In this document: positions 1 through 8,331 of the stretch, piece after piece
Position numbering within the stretch: the stretch's first letter is position 1
Layout: the number at the start of each line of letters is the position of its first letter
Assembly: GCA_934569225.1 (NCBI GenBank)
Contig: CAKTKC010000009.1
Location: 42,326-106,325, forward strand
From: an uncultured Oscillospiraceae bacterium
GTDB taxonomy: Bacteria > Bacillota > Clostridia > Oscillospirales > Oscillospiraceae
Length of the DNA: 64,000 nucleotides
Reading direction: 5' to 3'
The notes under the pieces: generated by a model
Database searches by the model: none
What the model was told of the DNA's origin: nothing
The model's input: only the letters and a program-made list of their open reading frames with translations
Position numbers and translations under genes: made by a program

Positions 1-369
1 TGCGGGGCGCGCAGACGCTTTTGAAAGCGTCTGACCCACTAAGACACTTTCCGGCCAGGGCCGGCAAAGTGTCCGTGGGCCCGCTGCGGCGGGAGGGAAG
101 TGGCGGCGGCTGTGCTGCTCTGTTTGGCCTTTGTTCTGCCGCCGCCCATCTCCATGCTGTCCTGCCGTTGACGCCCGTGGCGGAACGGTTTCGCTCTGAA
201 ACATTCCGCCGCTTTCCGTGTCTGTGATATATGTCAGCATACATCCCGACACATTAAGCGTATCACTGCTTGTTTTCAATGACAAGATGTGTTACTATAA
301 TTTCGTGTAGGATAAAAGAACACGCTTTGTGAGCTGCTATGAAACACAGGCAAATTCACACAGGGTAGG
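1..369. other. Hairpin-rich non-coding left edge
   Basis: I see no convincing gene here. The stretch holds several perfect stems: 12-21 with 24-33; 43-50 with 66-73, enclosing 51-56 with 59-64; and 102-110 with 138-146 around a 27-nt loop. A TATAAT hexamer at 296-301 could be the -10 element for the gene starting at 370, but the -35 box (TTTCAA near 274) is poor. The hairpins could be terminators or part of a mobile element cut by the window edge. Confidence 0.4.
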
Positions 370-1602
370 ATGGGGTACAGGATGCGCGGTAAAACCTATG
401 TCTATTTTAACGGCAAGACCGAATACATCGGTACAGGCGGAGAAGAACAAACCGCCTATCCGCTGGGTTCGCTCGTTTTCGGGACACTCGACGTTGATTG
501 GGAACCGTATCTGGAACAGGCACGCGCGCTGCGCCGCGCCTATACAGGCGTGGATTTCGGCGAAACCTGCACGATGCCGCAGCGGCTGTCCGAGCTGGAG
601 ACCTGTGTGTATTATCAGGTCGCGGAGTTCTATCACAATATGTCCCTGAGTGTCAAGACCGTTTCTCCGGCATTCTTTGACCTGCTGGAGGGATACTGCC
701 TGGCAGTATGGCGTGCCTACGACCAGGAAAGTGAGCCGTATCTTGAGGCCCTGGCCTCCGGCGTGAACGATACAGGCTTGTCCCGATCCGAGGTACACCA
801 GAGGCTCATCCACCTGGGAAATCAGGCGATCACCGGAAACATTATGGAAGGCTACTGCCGGAGCTTTCCGGCATATACCGAGCAGATGAAGTATTACATC
901 GAATGTGAGACCGAGGACCGTTCTCTGTGTGAAACGGCACTGCTGGTGCTGGACTATTTTATCAACTTCCTGAAGAAGATCAGCGCCTTCCAAAAGGACC
1001 TGCGGACTCTTATCGGTGTAACACTTTGCGGAAAGGACGGCCAGCCGCTTTCTGCTCCGTCCGCACGGCTGTTAAAGCTGGCGGAGAATGATGGAGAGCT
1101 CTATGGCAGATGCAGCAGAATGCTGGATGATGTACACATCAAGCTGCAGCAGTACATACCGGAGGGCATAAAGAAGGGCGGCATTGCTATCGCCACATTT
1201 TACGCAAGTGATAACCTGCCTGCGCTTGTATTTCTGGAATTTCAGCAGATGTGCGCGCTTGATCTGCGTGTCGCACGCTGTGAAAACTGCGGCAGGCTGT
1301 TCCTGCCATTTTCGAGCCGCACCAAATACTGCGACCGCGTGTGCGACGAAGACATTGGAGCATCCTGCAAGGAGGTCGCGGCACGGGAGAAATACGCCGC
1401 ACAGGTGAAAGCGGACAAGGCGCGGCAGCTCTACCAGCAACTGCGGAACAAATACCAGATGCGCTGCGCCCGCGCACAGGGGAACGCCAAAATGCGCGAG
1501 GACTACAACAAATGGCGTGATACCGCGCAGAAGGCAATGGTCAAATACCAGGTAGGGGAGATGTCCTTCGAGCAGTTTGCGGAATGCATTCAAATTCCAT
1601 AG
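370..1602 (+). CDS. DUF6076-like protein with C-terminal zinc ribbon
   Basis: A 410-residue soluble protein of unknown function that I match from memory to DUF6076, a family often found in Clostridia and their mobile elements. The N-terminal 300 residues are mostly helical with no catalytic motif I recognise. A treble-clef-like zinc ribbon follows at about residues 304-322: CENCG, then the spaced pair CDRVC. A Lys/Arg/Gln-rich helical tail with repeated aromatic residues comes after it. There is no signal peptide or membrane segment. Two starts are possible: ATG 370, or ATG 382, which has slightly better spacing from the G-rich stretch upstream. It stands alone, followed by convergent tRNA genes. 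The zinc ribbon suggests nucleic-acid or protein binding, which is inference only. Confidence 0.6.
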   Translation: MGYRMRGKTYVYFNGKTEYIGTGGEEQTAYPLGSLVFGTLDVDWEPYLEQARALRRAYTGVDFGETCTMPQRLSELETCVYYQVAEFYHNMSLSVKTVSPAFFDLLEGYCLAVWRAYDQESEPYLEALASGVNDTGLSRSEVHQRLIHLGNQAITGNIMEGYCRSFPAYTEQMKYYIECETEDRSLCETALLVLDYFINFLKKISAFQKDLRTLIGVTLCGKDGQPLSAPSARLLKLAENDGELYGRCSRMLDDVHIKLQQYIPEGIKKGGIAIATFYASDNLPALVFLEFQQMCALDLRVARCENCGRLFLPFSSRTKYCDRVCDEDIGASCKEVAAREKYAAQVKADKARQLYQQLRNKYQMRCARAQGNAKMREDYNKWRDTAQKAMVKYQVGEMSFEQFAECIQIP

Positions 1603-1730
1603 AAAGCAAACAAGTCGCGCAGAAGATATCTCTCCTGTACGGCCTGCTTGCTCTACTTTAAAATCATGTCCAGACAAAAAACAAACCCGAACCCGCTCTC
1701 ATACAAGAGCAAGTTCGAGTTTGCTGGTAA

Positions 1731-1806
1731 TGGTGACCCGCCGGGGATTCGAACCCCGGACCCACTGCTTAAAAGGCAGTTGCTCTGCCAACTGAGCTAG
1801 CGGATC
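1731..1806 (-). tRNA. tRNA-Lys (anticodon TTT)
   Basis: Read on the minus strand, it folds into a full cloverleaf: 7-bp acceptor stem GATCCGC/GCGGGTC, anticodon loop CTTTTAA, T loop TTCGAAT, discriminator A and an encoded CCA at 1733-1731. It is five bases from the tRNA-Gln gene, so the two are probably one transcript. Confidence 0.95.
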
Positions 1807-1811
1807 AGATT

Positions 1812-1886
1812 TGGCTGGGATGGCCGGATTTGAACCGACGAATGCCAGAGTCAAAGTCTGGTGCCTTACCGCTTGGCGACATCCCA
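1812..1886 (-). tRNA. tRNA-Gln (anticodon TTG)
   Basis: Minus-strand cloverleaf with acceptor TGGGATG/CATCCCA, anticodon stem CCAGA/TCTGG around loop CTTTGAC (anticodon TTG), T loop TTCAAAT, discriminator G and encoded CCA. It lies just 5' of tRNA-Lys in the direction of transcription. Confidence 0.95.
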
Positions 1887-2096
1887 ATGTTGACACGGCG
1901 CCCTTCGGCCGGACACACAGGGTATTATATCATGCTTTGTCCCGTTTGGCAATCCTTTTTTTGCGAATTTTGCGGTTTCCTCTGCTCTTTCTTCCCGGAT
2001 GGCCGCCCCGTGGGATTGGGGCTTGGCGCCATTCGCCGTATCTGCTTGAACGGCGCCCTGCCGAGAGATGGTTCGTATGCGCATATTCTACCACTT

Positions 2097-2237
2097 CTAT
2101 TTTGAATTCTCCAGTATTTTTTCTGCTTTCTGTCCTGTTTTATAACTCCCTCCGCGCCATGCTCCCGATATTGACATGCCATCCTCGACCACCCGCTGCA
2201 CTGCTTCCAGCCTTATTTCATTGCTTATTTTGGACAT
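2097..2237 (-). pseudogene. Truncated IS transposase (OrfA-like HTH) remnant
   Basis: The reading frame begins MSKISNEIRLEAVQRVVEDG, which resembles the N-terminal helix-turn-helix of IS3-type OrfA transposases, where the pattern is R-L-x-A-V-x-x-V-x-x-G-x-S. After about 25 residues the sequence (GAWRGGSYKTGQ) no longer fits the family, and the frame stops at 46 residues. This is a decayed 5' fragment of an insertion sequence. A perfect palindrome sits directly upstream at 2239-2287. No rest of the transposase is visible nearby. Confidence 0.65.
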
Positions 2238-2238
2238 A

Positions 2239-2287
2239 ATATGACCCCCAAATGTCGGATTCTCTGTCCAACATTTGGGGGTCATAT
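2239..2287. repeat. 17-bp perfect inverted repeat, IS-end-like
   Basis: Arms 2239-2255 and 2271-2287 are exact reverse complements around a 15-nt spacer. Each arm carries TGACCCCCAAATGT, which resembles terminal repeats of IS3-family elements. Two such ends face each other beside the transposase fragment at 2097-2237, so this is probably a head-to-head IS-end scar. Confidence 0.6.
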
Positions 2288-2432
2288 CACTCTCTCCAAA
2301 GTAACGATTATCTCTTCGTAACGCATGGGGGAGCCGTCCTACTGGTAGCACCCCTGTATCCATACTACATCCCAAATCTTTCATTTTGTCAACCGCCCTG
2401 CCTCCCCGCAGAGCTTTTTTATTGCGCAGGAA

Positions 2433-2467
2433 ACCCCCGCCGCGCGGTCACACCGCATGGCGGGGGT
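2433..2467 (-). terminator. Probable terminator after the wall hydrolase gene
   Basis: A 9-bp GC stem (2459-2467 with 2433-2441) lies 22 bases past the stop of the minus-strand hydrolase gene. The following U-tract is short (three T), so termination strength is uncertain. The remaining sequence up to tRNA-Gln shows no gene apart from the IS remnant. Confidence 0.45.
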
Positions 2468-2489
2468 CAAATTTCAGTTTCCCGGCTGC

Positions 2490-3929
2490 TTACTTTTCCA
2501 CTGTGGCGACACAATCGTTGCCATAACAGAAGATATGTCCGCCGATCTGTCCCCAGACGTTGCTGTTGGTGGGTTTCGTGGCGAAATACACCACTTCCTT
2601 CGGCAGAACGTAGGGGCCGTAAATCGCTCTTTCGATGGCCTCGTACTGCGCCTGGAAGGGTTCCGCCTTGTCCAGACGGGGAACGGAGCGGAACTGTCCC
2701 TGTCCGTAGATCACGTCATGGAGGTTATCGGGGAAGCTGTCGGAGGCAATCCGGTTCAGCGCCACCTCTGCGACGGCCTGCTGACCCTCGGCGCACTCGC
2801 CCTGGGCTTCCACCCAGACCACCTTCGCCAGGAGCTTGATATCGTCCTGGCTCAGCGTAATATCGGCATACCGCGGCTCGCCCCGTTCGGGTTCCTCCTC
2901 GTAGTAAATGAAGGGTTCCTCCGGCATGGCGCTCTTGTCGTAGATCCACGCGCCGTCGTAGCCCAGCAGAATGTCTTCCGGGTTAAAGCCTTCCTCGAAG
3001 CCTTTTTTCAGCTGCCAGAAGTCGTAGTTGCCCCGGTTGGAATCGTTGACCGTGATCTTTCCGTTCTCATTGATGCCGGTCAGAACAATGAAGTGCTGGG
3101 AATTGGTGAAGATGGAGTTATGATTCATCAGCACGATGGCGACCTGCCCCTCCTGGAGCGCCTTATAGACAACGTGCCAGTTCTCCGCCTTCTCACAGGC
3201 AAGCTGAAGCGCCTTGTTGCCGTATTCCAGCCGGGCAATGTTGTTGATCGCCCGCCCGCCGAAATAATGCGCCAGCTCGTCGGGAGTGTATTCATGGTCT
3301 GTCAGGTAGCTTGCCACCATGGCCAGGGAAACGATGCTGCATCCGCTGGTCGCAATGGTGCCGCTGCCGTACATGGTATAGGGGTAATCGTCCTGGAAGA
3401 ACTGCGGGACGGTGGAAATGACCTTCTTTTCTTCGCTCTGGGTCTCCGCCGGGACGTCTTCTCCGGTGGCCTCCGAGGGTGCTTCCTCGGTAACTGCGGG
3501 AGTCGTCTCCTCGACGGCCGCCGTCGGTTCCGCAGGGGTCTTCACCTCTTCGGGGACGTACAGGTATTGCAGCACGAGCCTGCAATCCTCGCCCTCTGCC
3601 ACGCCGGCATAAATCTCACCGAGCCAGTTTTCAAGCCCGCTGTCGGCAACGGCGAAGCCTCCGTCTTCACCCGTTACGACCCAGCCGTAAAAGGTGAATC
3701 CGTCCGGGGTCTTCTGCGCGGCATCCTCCCGCAGACCTACCATCTGCGCCTCATTCGGCACGGCGTAGGTCGTGATCCTGATCTCGCCGGGAACCGCATC
3801 CTCCGGAATGCCCGCACACACCGCTTCATCCGCAGACACGGCACCGGCAGGGAGGGCGGCAAAGCCGCAAAGGAGCGCCAGCGAAAGCAGAACCGCAGTC
3901 AGCCGCCAGCAATTTCTATGTACGCGCAT
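2490..3929 (-). CDS. Secreted C39-like peptidase fused to SleB-type cell wall hydrolase
   Basis: A 479-residue exported protein. Residues 1-32 are a signal peptide with a long Leu/Ala core. Residues 126-170 are a Thr/Glu/Pro-rich linker. Residues 175-300 fit a papain-like C39_2 domain: Cys197 in SGCSIVSLAMV, His279 in SQHFIVLTG and Asp296 in VNDSN. Residues 360-479 fit the Hydrolase_2/SleB fold, with the likely catalytic Glu374 in VWVEAQGE. SleB domains cleave peptidoglycan, as in spore-cortex lytic enzymes; the C39-like domain may cut peptides or stem peptides. The ATG at 3929 follows GGCGAAGG, and an open frame upstream of it is not coding. It ends the minus-strand run of small surface protein, sortase and LCP protein, which points to envelope remodelling. 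A spore role is possible, but nothing local shows it. Confidence 0.85.
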   Translation of the reverse strand: MRVHRNCWRLTAVLLSLALLCGFAALPAGAVSADEAVCAGIPEDAVPGEIRITTYAVPNEAQMVGLREDAAQKTPDGFTFYGWVVTGEDGGFAVADSGLENWLGEIYAGVAEGEDCRLVLQYLYVPEEVKTPAEPTAAVEETTPAVTEEAPSEATGEDVPAETQSEEKKVISTVPQFFQDDYPYTMYGSGTIATSGCSIVSLAMVASYLTDHEYTPDELAHYFGGRAINNIARLEYGNKALQLACEKAENWHVVYKALQEGQVAIVLMNHNSIFTNSQHFIVLTGINENGKITVNDSNRGNYDFWQLKKGFEEGFNPEDILLGYDGAWIYDKSAMPEEPFIYYEEEPERGEPRYADITLSQDDIKLLAKVVWVEAQGECAEGQQAVAEVALNRIASDSFPDNLHDVIYGQGQFRSVPRLDKAEPFQAQYEAIERAIYGPYVLPKEVVYFATKPTNSNVWGQIGGHIFCYGNDCVATVEK

Positions 3930-4081
3930 TCCTTCGCCCCCTGTCTTCACAGCATCCCCGCAGAGCGGGGTACACGGATGTGTATACCAGCACGAATGTA
4001 GTATAAAGCATTTTCTGTCAAAAGTCAAGATATGTCGAATTGGGGAAACGCGGTCCGGCGGCCAGACTTTCCCCGGTTCTG

Positions 4082-5209
4082 TTATTCCGCAGGGACGCAG
4101 AACTTCTCCACCACGAAGTCGTGGAGCCAGGTTTCGTCCGGGTAGAACTCCGCGTAGCGCTCGCCCATCACCGTCTCGCCGGGGAGACGCACGACGGTGT
4201 CGGAGGTGAAGTGCATTTTTCCCATGTTTCTCGCGAGATACGTGATCTCCGTCATATCCAGGTCGGTGGTGATGTACCCCTTCAGGCCGTTGTAGTATTC
4301 CAGCGCCACGGTGGGGTCGGCGACGATCTTCTCCTTGCACTGGTTGAACATCGCCTTCATCACTGCCATGCTCCGCACACCCCGCTTGTATGCTCCCTCC
4401 ACGTCGGTTTTACTCCGGTAGGTGATGAACCTTCTCATATACCACCGGTTCAGCGTGACCGTATTGCCCCGGGTAAACGACGAATCGATATCCGTGTAGT
4501 CGTCGTCAAAGGTGATGGTCAGGCCGCCGATCAGGTCGTTCAGCGTATACAGTGCGTCATAGTCCAGCGCGACATAGCGGCCCACCGGCACGCCGTACAG
4601 AAGCCGGGACACTGCGTCGGTGGTCAGACGGCAGCTTAAGTCCTTTCCGTCGCCGTAGCTGTGGGAGGTGGAAATGTTGGTGTAGACGGTGTCCAGATAC
4701 TGGCCGTCTGCGTCCATGGCAATGACGTCGGCCATGGTGTCGCGGGGAATGTACAATATAGAAAAGTCGAAGGTCCTGGTGTTCAGGATGACCAGCCCGA
4801 TCACATCGGCGTTGCCGCCGTTGGACTCCGTGGCGTTGCGCCAATGCCTTTCGTCGCCCATGTAGTCAATGCCCATGAGCAGAATGGAGATCACGTCGTC
4901 CCGGTAATTATAGGCGTTGCCCTGGTCGTCGATCCAGTCCGCCTCGATATGCGCCTGGGTTTCGGTGGCGTCGGCAGCGCTGGTCGTATCCTGGGGAATG
5001 GTGTCCGAGACGCTGCTGCGGGCAGCAAACATCGACCCCCGCACGTTGCCGGAGTACCACACGAAAGTTCCCACGCCAACAGCCGCAAGCACCAGAACCA
5101 CCGCCAGAGAGCTGAGCACAATGGCGGTCACCTTCATGGGATTCACGCTTTTTTTCGGCTTTTTGCTTTTTGGTGGTTCTTCCTTCAGAAATTTTCCTTT
5201 TTTCTCCAT
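4082..5209 (-). CDS. LytR-CpsA-Psr (LCP) family protein
   Basis: A 375-residue membrane-anchored protein. A basic Lys-rich N-terminus is followed by one transmembrane helix (about residues 24-46) and then an extracellular LCP domain. Family hallmarks are visible: LLMGIDYMGDE, the Arg-Asp phosphate-binding signature in YIPRDTMADV, and later Arg-rich segments (RRFITYRSKTDVEGAYKRG). LCP enzymes attach wall teichoic acids, capsule or other glycopolymers to peptidoglycan from undecaprenyl-phosphate carriers. ATG 5209 is chosen; an in-frame TTG at 5215 directly abuts the sortase stop codon, so the two genes are translationally coupled. The glycopolymer it ligates cannot be told from the sequence. 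Confidence 0.88.
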   Translation of the reverse strand: MEKKGKFLKEEPPKSKKPKKSVNPMKVTAIVLSSLAVVLVLAAVGVGTFVWYSGNVRGSMFAARSSVSDTIPQDTTSAADATETQAHIEADWIDDQGNAYNYRDDVISILLMGIDYMGDERHWRNATESNGGNADVIGLVILNTRTFDFSILYIPRDTMADVIAMDADGQYLDTVYTNISTSHSYGDGKDLSCRLTTDAVSRLLYGVPVGRYVALDYDALYTLNDLIGGLTITFDDDYTDIDSSFTRGNTVTLNRWYMRRFITYRSKTDVEGAYKRGVRSMAVMKAMFNQCKEKIVADPTVALEYYNGLKGYITTDLDMTEITYLARNMGKMHFTSDTVVRLPGETVMGERYAEFYPDETWLHDFVVEKFCVPAE

Positions 5210-5215
5210 GGCCAA

Positions 5216-6061
5216 TTATTCCCCGTCTGCGTCCGGATTGCCGGTGAACACGGCCTGGGCTTCATCCACCAGCACCCCCTGCACCACATACCGGCACGCC
5301 GGATTTCCGATGCAGGTGGAAAGGGTGATGATCCTGTCCGAAGACGTAACCTTATACTCCGGGTTGAACAGTGCCAGGTCGGTCTGGGCGTAGACGCTCT
5401 CGATGTACTCGTCAATCAGCTCTTTTGTGGAAAAATCCGTGTTCGCGATGATGTCCAGATTGTCCCGGCGGTAAGCCGCGAAGACTTGGTAGGTCAGCTG
5501 CCGCTCCGGCGTGTAGATGATGATCTGTCCGTGGGAATCGAAAAAGTTCTTGTCCCGGAACCGGTGCAGCTGGGCAAACATCCGCCCGTCCAGCATGTTA
5601 TGGCCATAGGCCACGGTGTTGAAATCCGTAAAGTCCCCGGCGTTCTCCCCCAGGACGAAAACAGAGCCGTAGCCGGTGGTCGTTCCCTCATAATTGTGGT
5701 TCAGATAATAGTAATTGTAGGTCGTGTCGTACAGGATGGGATAATCGATCAGCGTGCCGTCCACCACGATCCAGCCGATGATGTCCCCGTTTTCCCCCTT
5801 GAGATAGTCAAAATTGATGGGGATTTCCACGGTGGGCAGGGGCGGCTCCGTCTCGACGGGCTGCGTCTCTTCGACAGCCTCCGTCGCCGGGGCGGTGGAA
5901 GGCGGTGGAGCGGCGGTTCTGGCCGCTGCCGCCAGCTGTTCGTAGTTGTCGCTCTGCTGCTTATAAGCAAGCAGCAGACCGCCGATCGCGGCCAGCGCAG
6001 CCAGCACGATGGAGAAGCTGACGATGCTGATGATCAGGTATACCTTCTTCTTGTTCTGCAT
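5216..6061 (-). CDS. Class B sortase
   Basis: A 281-residue transpeptidase with an N-terminal signal-anchor (residues 8-31), a Pro/Ala/Thr/Glu-rich stalk (50-80) and a catalytic domain. The sortase triad is visible: His154 in AYGHNM, Cys250 in LSTC and Arg257 in ACRYVV. The motif order and the insert before the Cys strand fit class B. Class B sortases attach proteins carrying a C-terminal sorting motif to peptidoglycan; the Clostridioides difficile enzyme prefers an (S/N/P)PxTG-type motif. A protein with APRTG is encoded 66 bases upstream (6128-6343) and is the obvious local substrate. The sortase gene is immediately followed by the LCP gene with no gap. Confidence 0.92.
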   Translation of the reverse strand: MQNKKKVYLIISIVSFSIVLAALAAIGGLLLAYKQQSDNYEQLAAAARTAAPPPSTAPATEAVEETQPVETEPPLPTVEIPINFDYLKGENGDIIGWIVVDGTLIDYPILYDTTYNYYYLNHNYEGTTTGYGSVFVLGENAGDFTDFNTVAYGHNMLDGRMFAQLHRFRDKNFFDSHGQIIIYTPERQLTYQVFAAYRRDNLDIIANTDFSTKELIDEYIESVYAQTDLALFNPEYKVTSSDRIITLSTCIGNPACRYVVQGVLVDEAQAVFTGNPDADGE

Positions 6062-6072
6062 GTCCGTTATAA

Positions 6073-6106
6073 TGCGAATGGAGCGATCAAGACCGCTCCA
6101 TTCCGT
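6073..6106 (-). terminator. Hairpin between sorting-signal protein and sortase genes
   Basis: A 9-bp stem (aatggagcg paired with cgctccatt) lies between the two genes and has no U-tract. It may be a partial terminator or an mRNA processing or stability element that lets the small surface protein be made in excess over the sortase. That role is inference. Confidence 0.4.
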
Positions 6107-6127
6107 TCCTTTTCAATTGCTTCCGGG

Positions 6128-6343
6128 TTACTCTTTGCTCTTCTTGTAGGCGATCGCACCGACACCGCCGGCAGTGCAGGCCACAGTGGACAGAACCGCC
6201 ACCGCAATGGAGCCGGTACGGGGCGCAGTGGTATTGCCGCCGGTGTTGCCGCCCTGGTTGCTCTTGACGGTCGTGGCGGAAGCCGTAACAGCCATGCTCA
6301 GGCACAGGACGAGCGCAAAAACAAAGGATACAAACTTTCTCAT
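6128..6343 (-). CDS. Very small cell-surface protein with APRTG sorting signal
   Basis: A 71-residue protein: signal peptide 1-23 ending in TASA, a Gly/Asn/Thr-rich segment (24-39), APRTG at 40-44, a hydrophobic helix at 46-66 and a basic tail KKSKE. This is the standard cell-wall sorting-signal layout, but the mature part would be only about 20 residues. The start is ATG 6343, preceded by GGAGGAGAG; longer in-frame starts lack a ribosome-binding site. A strong promoter lies at 6415-6443. The partner is almost certainly the class B sortase encoded just downstream. Its function is unknown: it could be a spacer peptide, a small adhesin stub, or the decayed end of a larger surface protein. Confidence 0.75.
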   Translation of the reverse strand: MRKFVSFVFALVLCLSMAVTASATTVKSNQGGNTGGNTTAPRTGSIAVAVLSTVACTAGGVGAIAYKKSKE

Positions 6344-6414
6344 TGTGATCTCTCCTCCAGCGTTAGGATGAAAAAGCGCTGCGTAATGCACAGCCCGCCT
6401 TTTACTTACTTTGC

Positions 6415-6443
6415 ATTATATATCTTCTCAGCCGTTTTGTCAA
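6415..6443 (-). promoter_or_regulatory. Sigma-A promoter of the sortase cluster
   Basis: On the minus strand: TTGACA (6443-6438), a 17-bp spacer and TATAAT (6420-6415), both boxes perfect. It would start transcription about 65 bases upstream of the small surface protein gene. Confidence 0.85.
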
Positions 6444-6546
6444 CACAGAAATCGTGCATGGTTTCCGTAAATATCCCGGAAAAATCCTCTGAATGCCAAC
6501 AAAAGCACTTTCTTCTTAAAAACGGAATCCATCCATGGTTCCGCCC

Positions 6547-6575
6547 TTGTTTTTTGGGGAAGACTGTGATATGAT
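6547..6575 (+). promoter_or_regulatory. Probable promoter of the DUF2156 gene
   Basis: TTGTTT at 6547-6552 and TATGAT at 6570-6575 are 17 bp apart. The predicted start leaves a leader of only about 15 bases that consists of little more than the ribosome-binding site. Confidence 0.55.
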
Positions 6576-6596
6576 TTTTTAAAAGGAAGTGTGACC

Positions 6597-7508
6597 ATGC
6601 TCGATTTTCAGCGCCCTCAGCTGTCCCAGAAGGACGACTACGAGCGCGTTTTGTTTTCCTGCCCGCCCAGAGGATGCGAATATTCCTTCGCCAACCTCTA
6701 CCTCTGGGGACGGCAGCAGCTGGCGTTTATCCACGGCTGCGTGGCGTTTTTCTCCCATTTCAATGGGCGGAGCGTATACCCCTACCCCATCGGTGATGGG
6801 GATCGGCGCGCCGTGGTCGAGGAAATTCTTCTCGACGCCAGACAGCGGGGCATTCCCTGCCGCATCGTCAGCATGACCCCGGCCGATCAGGCGGAGCTGC
6901 AAGGATGGTTTCCTGACAAATTCCTCTACCGCACCGACCGGGACGGCTTTGACTACGTCTACTCCGTGGACGATCTTGCCGACCTGAAGGGTCGGAAATT
7001 CCAGAAAAAACGGAACCACGTCAACCGCTTCCGGGCGGAGCATCCCCGGTTCGAGCTGCAAGCCCTGACGGTTGACAATCTGCCCGCTGCCCAGCATATG
7101 GTGGGCGAGTGGTACCGCGCCCGGATGCAGGCCGACCCGGCGGGGGACTATATGCTGGAAAGCATCGCCATGTCCCGGGCGTTCCGCCATTACGAGGGAC
7201 TGAAAATGGAAAGCGCCGTGCTTCTGGAGGACGGGGAAATTCTCGCCGTGACCATGGGAAGCCGCCTGTGGTCGGACACCTTCGACATCCATTTTGAAAA
7301 GGCGCGGGAGGACGTGGACGGCGCTTACGCCGCCGTAAACTGCGAATTTGCCCGGTATCTGCGGCTGAAATACCCCGATCTGCGTTATCTGAACCGGGAG
7401 GACGACGTGGGTCTGGCGGGGCTTCGCAAGGCCAAGCTGTCCTACATTCCCCACCACATGGTGGAGAAATCCTGGGCATATCTGGCGGAGGATTTCCATG
7501 GTGATTGA
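6597..7508 (+). CDS. DUF2156 protein (LPG-synthase C-terminal-like, GNAT fold)
   Basis: A 303-residue soluble protein resembling the phosphatidylglycerol lysyltransferase C-terminal domain (DUF2156, PF09924), a double GNAT fold. Seen features: the N-terminal module with CPPRGCEYSFANLYLW, the basic motif KFQKKRNHVNRFRAEHP and the C-terminal GLRKAKLSYIPHHMVEKSW typical of this family. It lacks the membrane domain of MprF, so the substrate is not predictable; aminoacyl or other acyl transfer is the family theme. ATG 6597 follows AGGAAG by seven bases; GTG 6591 is an alternative. It overlaps the next acetyltransferase gene by 11 bases, so the two are translationally coupled. Confidence 0.8.
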   Translation: MLDFQRPQLSQKDDYERVLFSCPPRGCEYSFANLYLWGRQQLAFIHGCVAFFSHFNGRSVYPYPIGDGDRRAVVEEILLDARQRGIPCRIVSMTPADQAELQGWFPDKFLYRTDRDGFDYVYSVDDLADLKGRKFQKKRNHVNRFRAEHPRFELQALTVDNLPAAQHMVGEWYRARMQADPAGDYMLESIAMSRAFRHYEGLKMESAVLLEDGEILAVTMGSRLWSDTFDIHFEKAREDVDGAYAAVNCEFARYLRLKYPDLRYLNREDDVGLAGLRKAKLSYIPHHMVEKSWAYLAEDFHGD

Positions 7509-8253
7509 CTATCCCACCGGCGCACAGGAGCCTCAGCTTCGGACGCTCTGGCATCTGGCCTTCGGGGATTCCGAGGAATTTATCGCGGGCTTTTTTGCCG
7601 GTGCTTATTCCCCCCGGCGCTGCCGATACGCGGCGGAAAACGGGAACGTCGCCGCCGCCCTTTACTGGTTTGACGCGGAGTTCCGGGGGCAGAAGTTTGC
7701 CTATCTCTACGCCGTGGCGACCCACCCGGATTTCCGGAACCGAGGGCTTTGCCGCGCTCTGATGACGGATACCGCTGCCTGCCTGACCGAACGTGGCTAT
7801 GACGGGGCGCTGCTGATGCCCCAGGATGTTGGACTGCGGGAAATGTACGCCCGCATGGGCTTCCGGGACTGCTGCACCGTGTCGGAATTTTCCTGCGGCG
7901 CCGGGGAAGGGGTGGCTCTGCACCCGGTTTCCGCGGCGGAATTTGCCCGCCTTCGCCGGGAATACCTGCCCCCGGACGGCGTGATTCAGGAGGGGGCGAA
8001 CCTTTCCTATCTCAAAAGCTACGCCGCACTTTATGCCGGGGGGGATTTTCTGCTGGCCGCCGCGCCCAACGGGGGCAGCCTGACCGGCATGGAGCTGCTG
8101 GGCAATGCCGCAGCCGCACCGGGCATTCTGGGGACGCTGGGATTTTCCCGCGGCCACTTCCGCACCCCGGGAACGGCGCTTCCCGGCGCCATGTTCCGTC
8201 CCCTGCGGGCGGGCGTGGATGCGCCCGGATATTTCGGGCTGATTTTTGACTGA
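7498..8253 (+). CDS. GNAT family N-acetyltransferase
   Basis: A 251-residue protein with a GNAT core at about residues 50-140. Motif A is clear: YAVATHPDFRNRGLCRALM (residues 71-89) forms strand 4 and the acetyl-CoA pyrophosphate loop, followed by GALLMPQD and YARMGFRD. The C-terminal half is a second, degenerate domain rich in Gly/Ala, similar in layout to Eis-like two-domain acetyltransferases. The ATG at 7498 has GGAGG five bases upstream, inside the end of the DUF2156 gene. The acceptor substrate is unknown. Pairing with a DUF2156 protein suggests linked acyl-transfer functions. Confidence 0.8.
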   Translation: MVIDYPTGAQEPQLRTLWHLAFGDSEEFIAGFFAGAYSPRRCRYAAENGNVAAALYWFDAEFRGQKFAYLYAVATHPDFRNRGLCRALMTDTAACLTERGYDGALLMPQDVGLREMYARMGFRDCCTVSEFSCGAGEGVALHPVSAAEFARLRREYLPPDGVIQEGANLSYLKSYAALYAGGDFLLAAAPNGGSLTGMELLGNAAAAPGILGTLGFSRGHFRTPGTALPGAMFRPLRAGVDAPGYFGLIFD

Positions 8254-8331
8254 GTTTCCGCAACCCCGTGGCACCCACAGGCCGTGCGCGGTCTGTGCCT
8301 TTCATAAAACAAGAACACTGGAGGAATTATC

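Noticed and set aside
2490..4340. A longer N-terminus (137 residues) for the wall hydrolase
   Set aside because: The added part overlaps the LCP gene in another frame and precedes a clear signal peptide that should be N-terminal.
4661..6574. A 637-codon plus-strand frame opposite the LCP and sortase genes
   Set aside because: It spans two well-supported genes on the other strand and their junction, and has no ribosome-binding site or recognisable domain.
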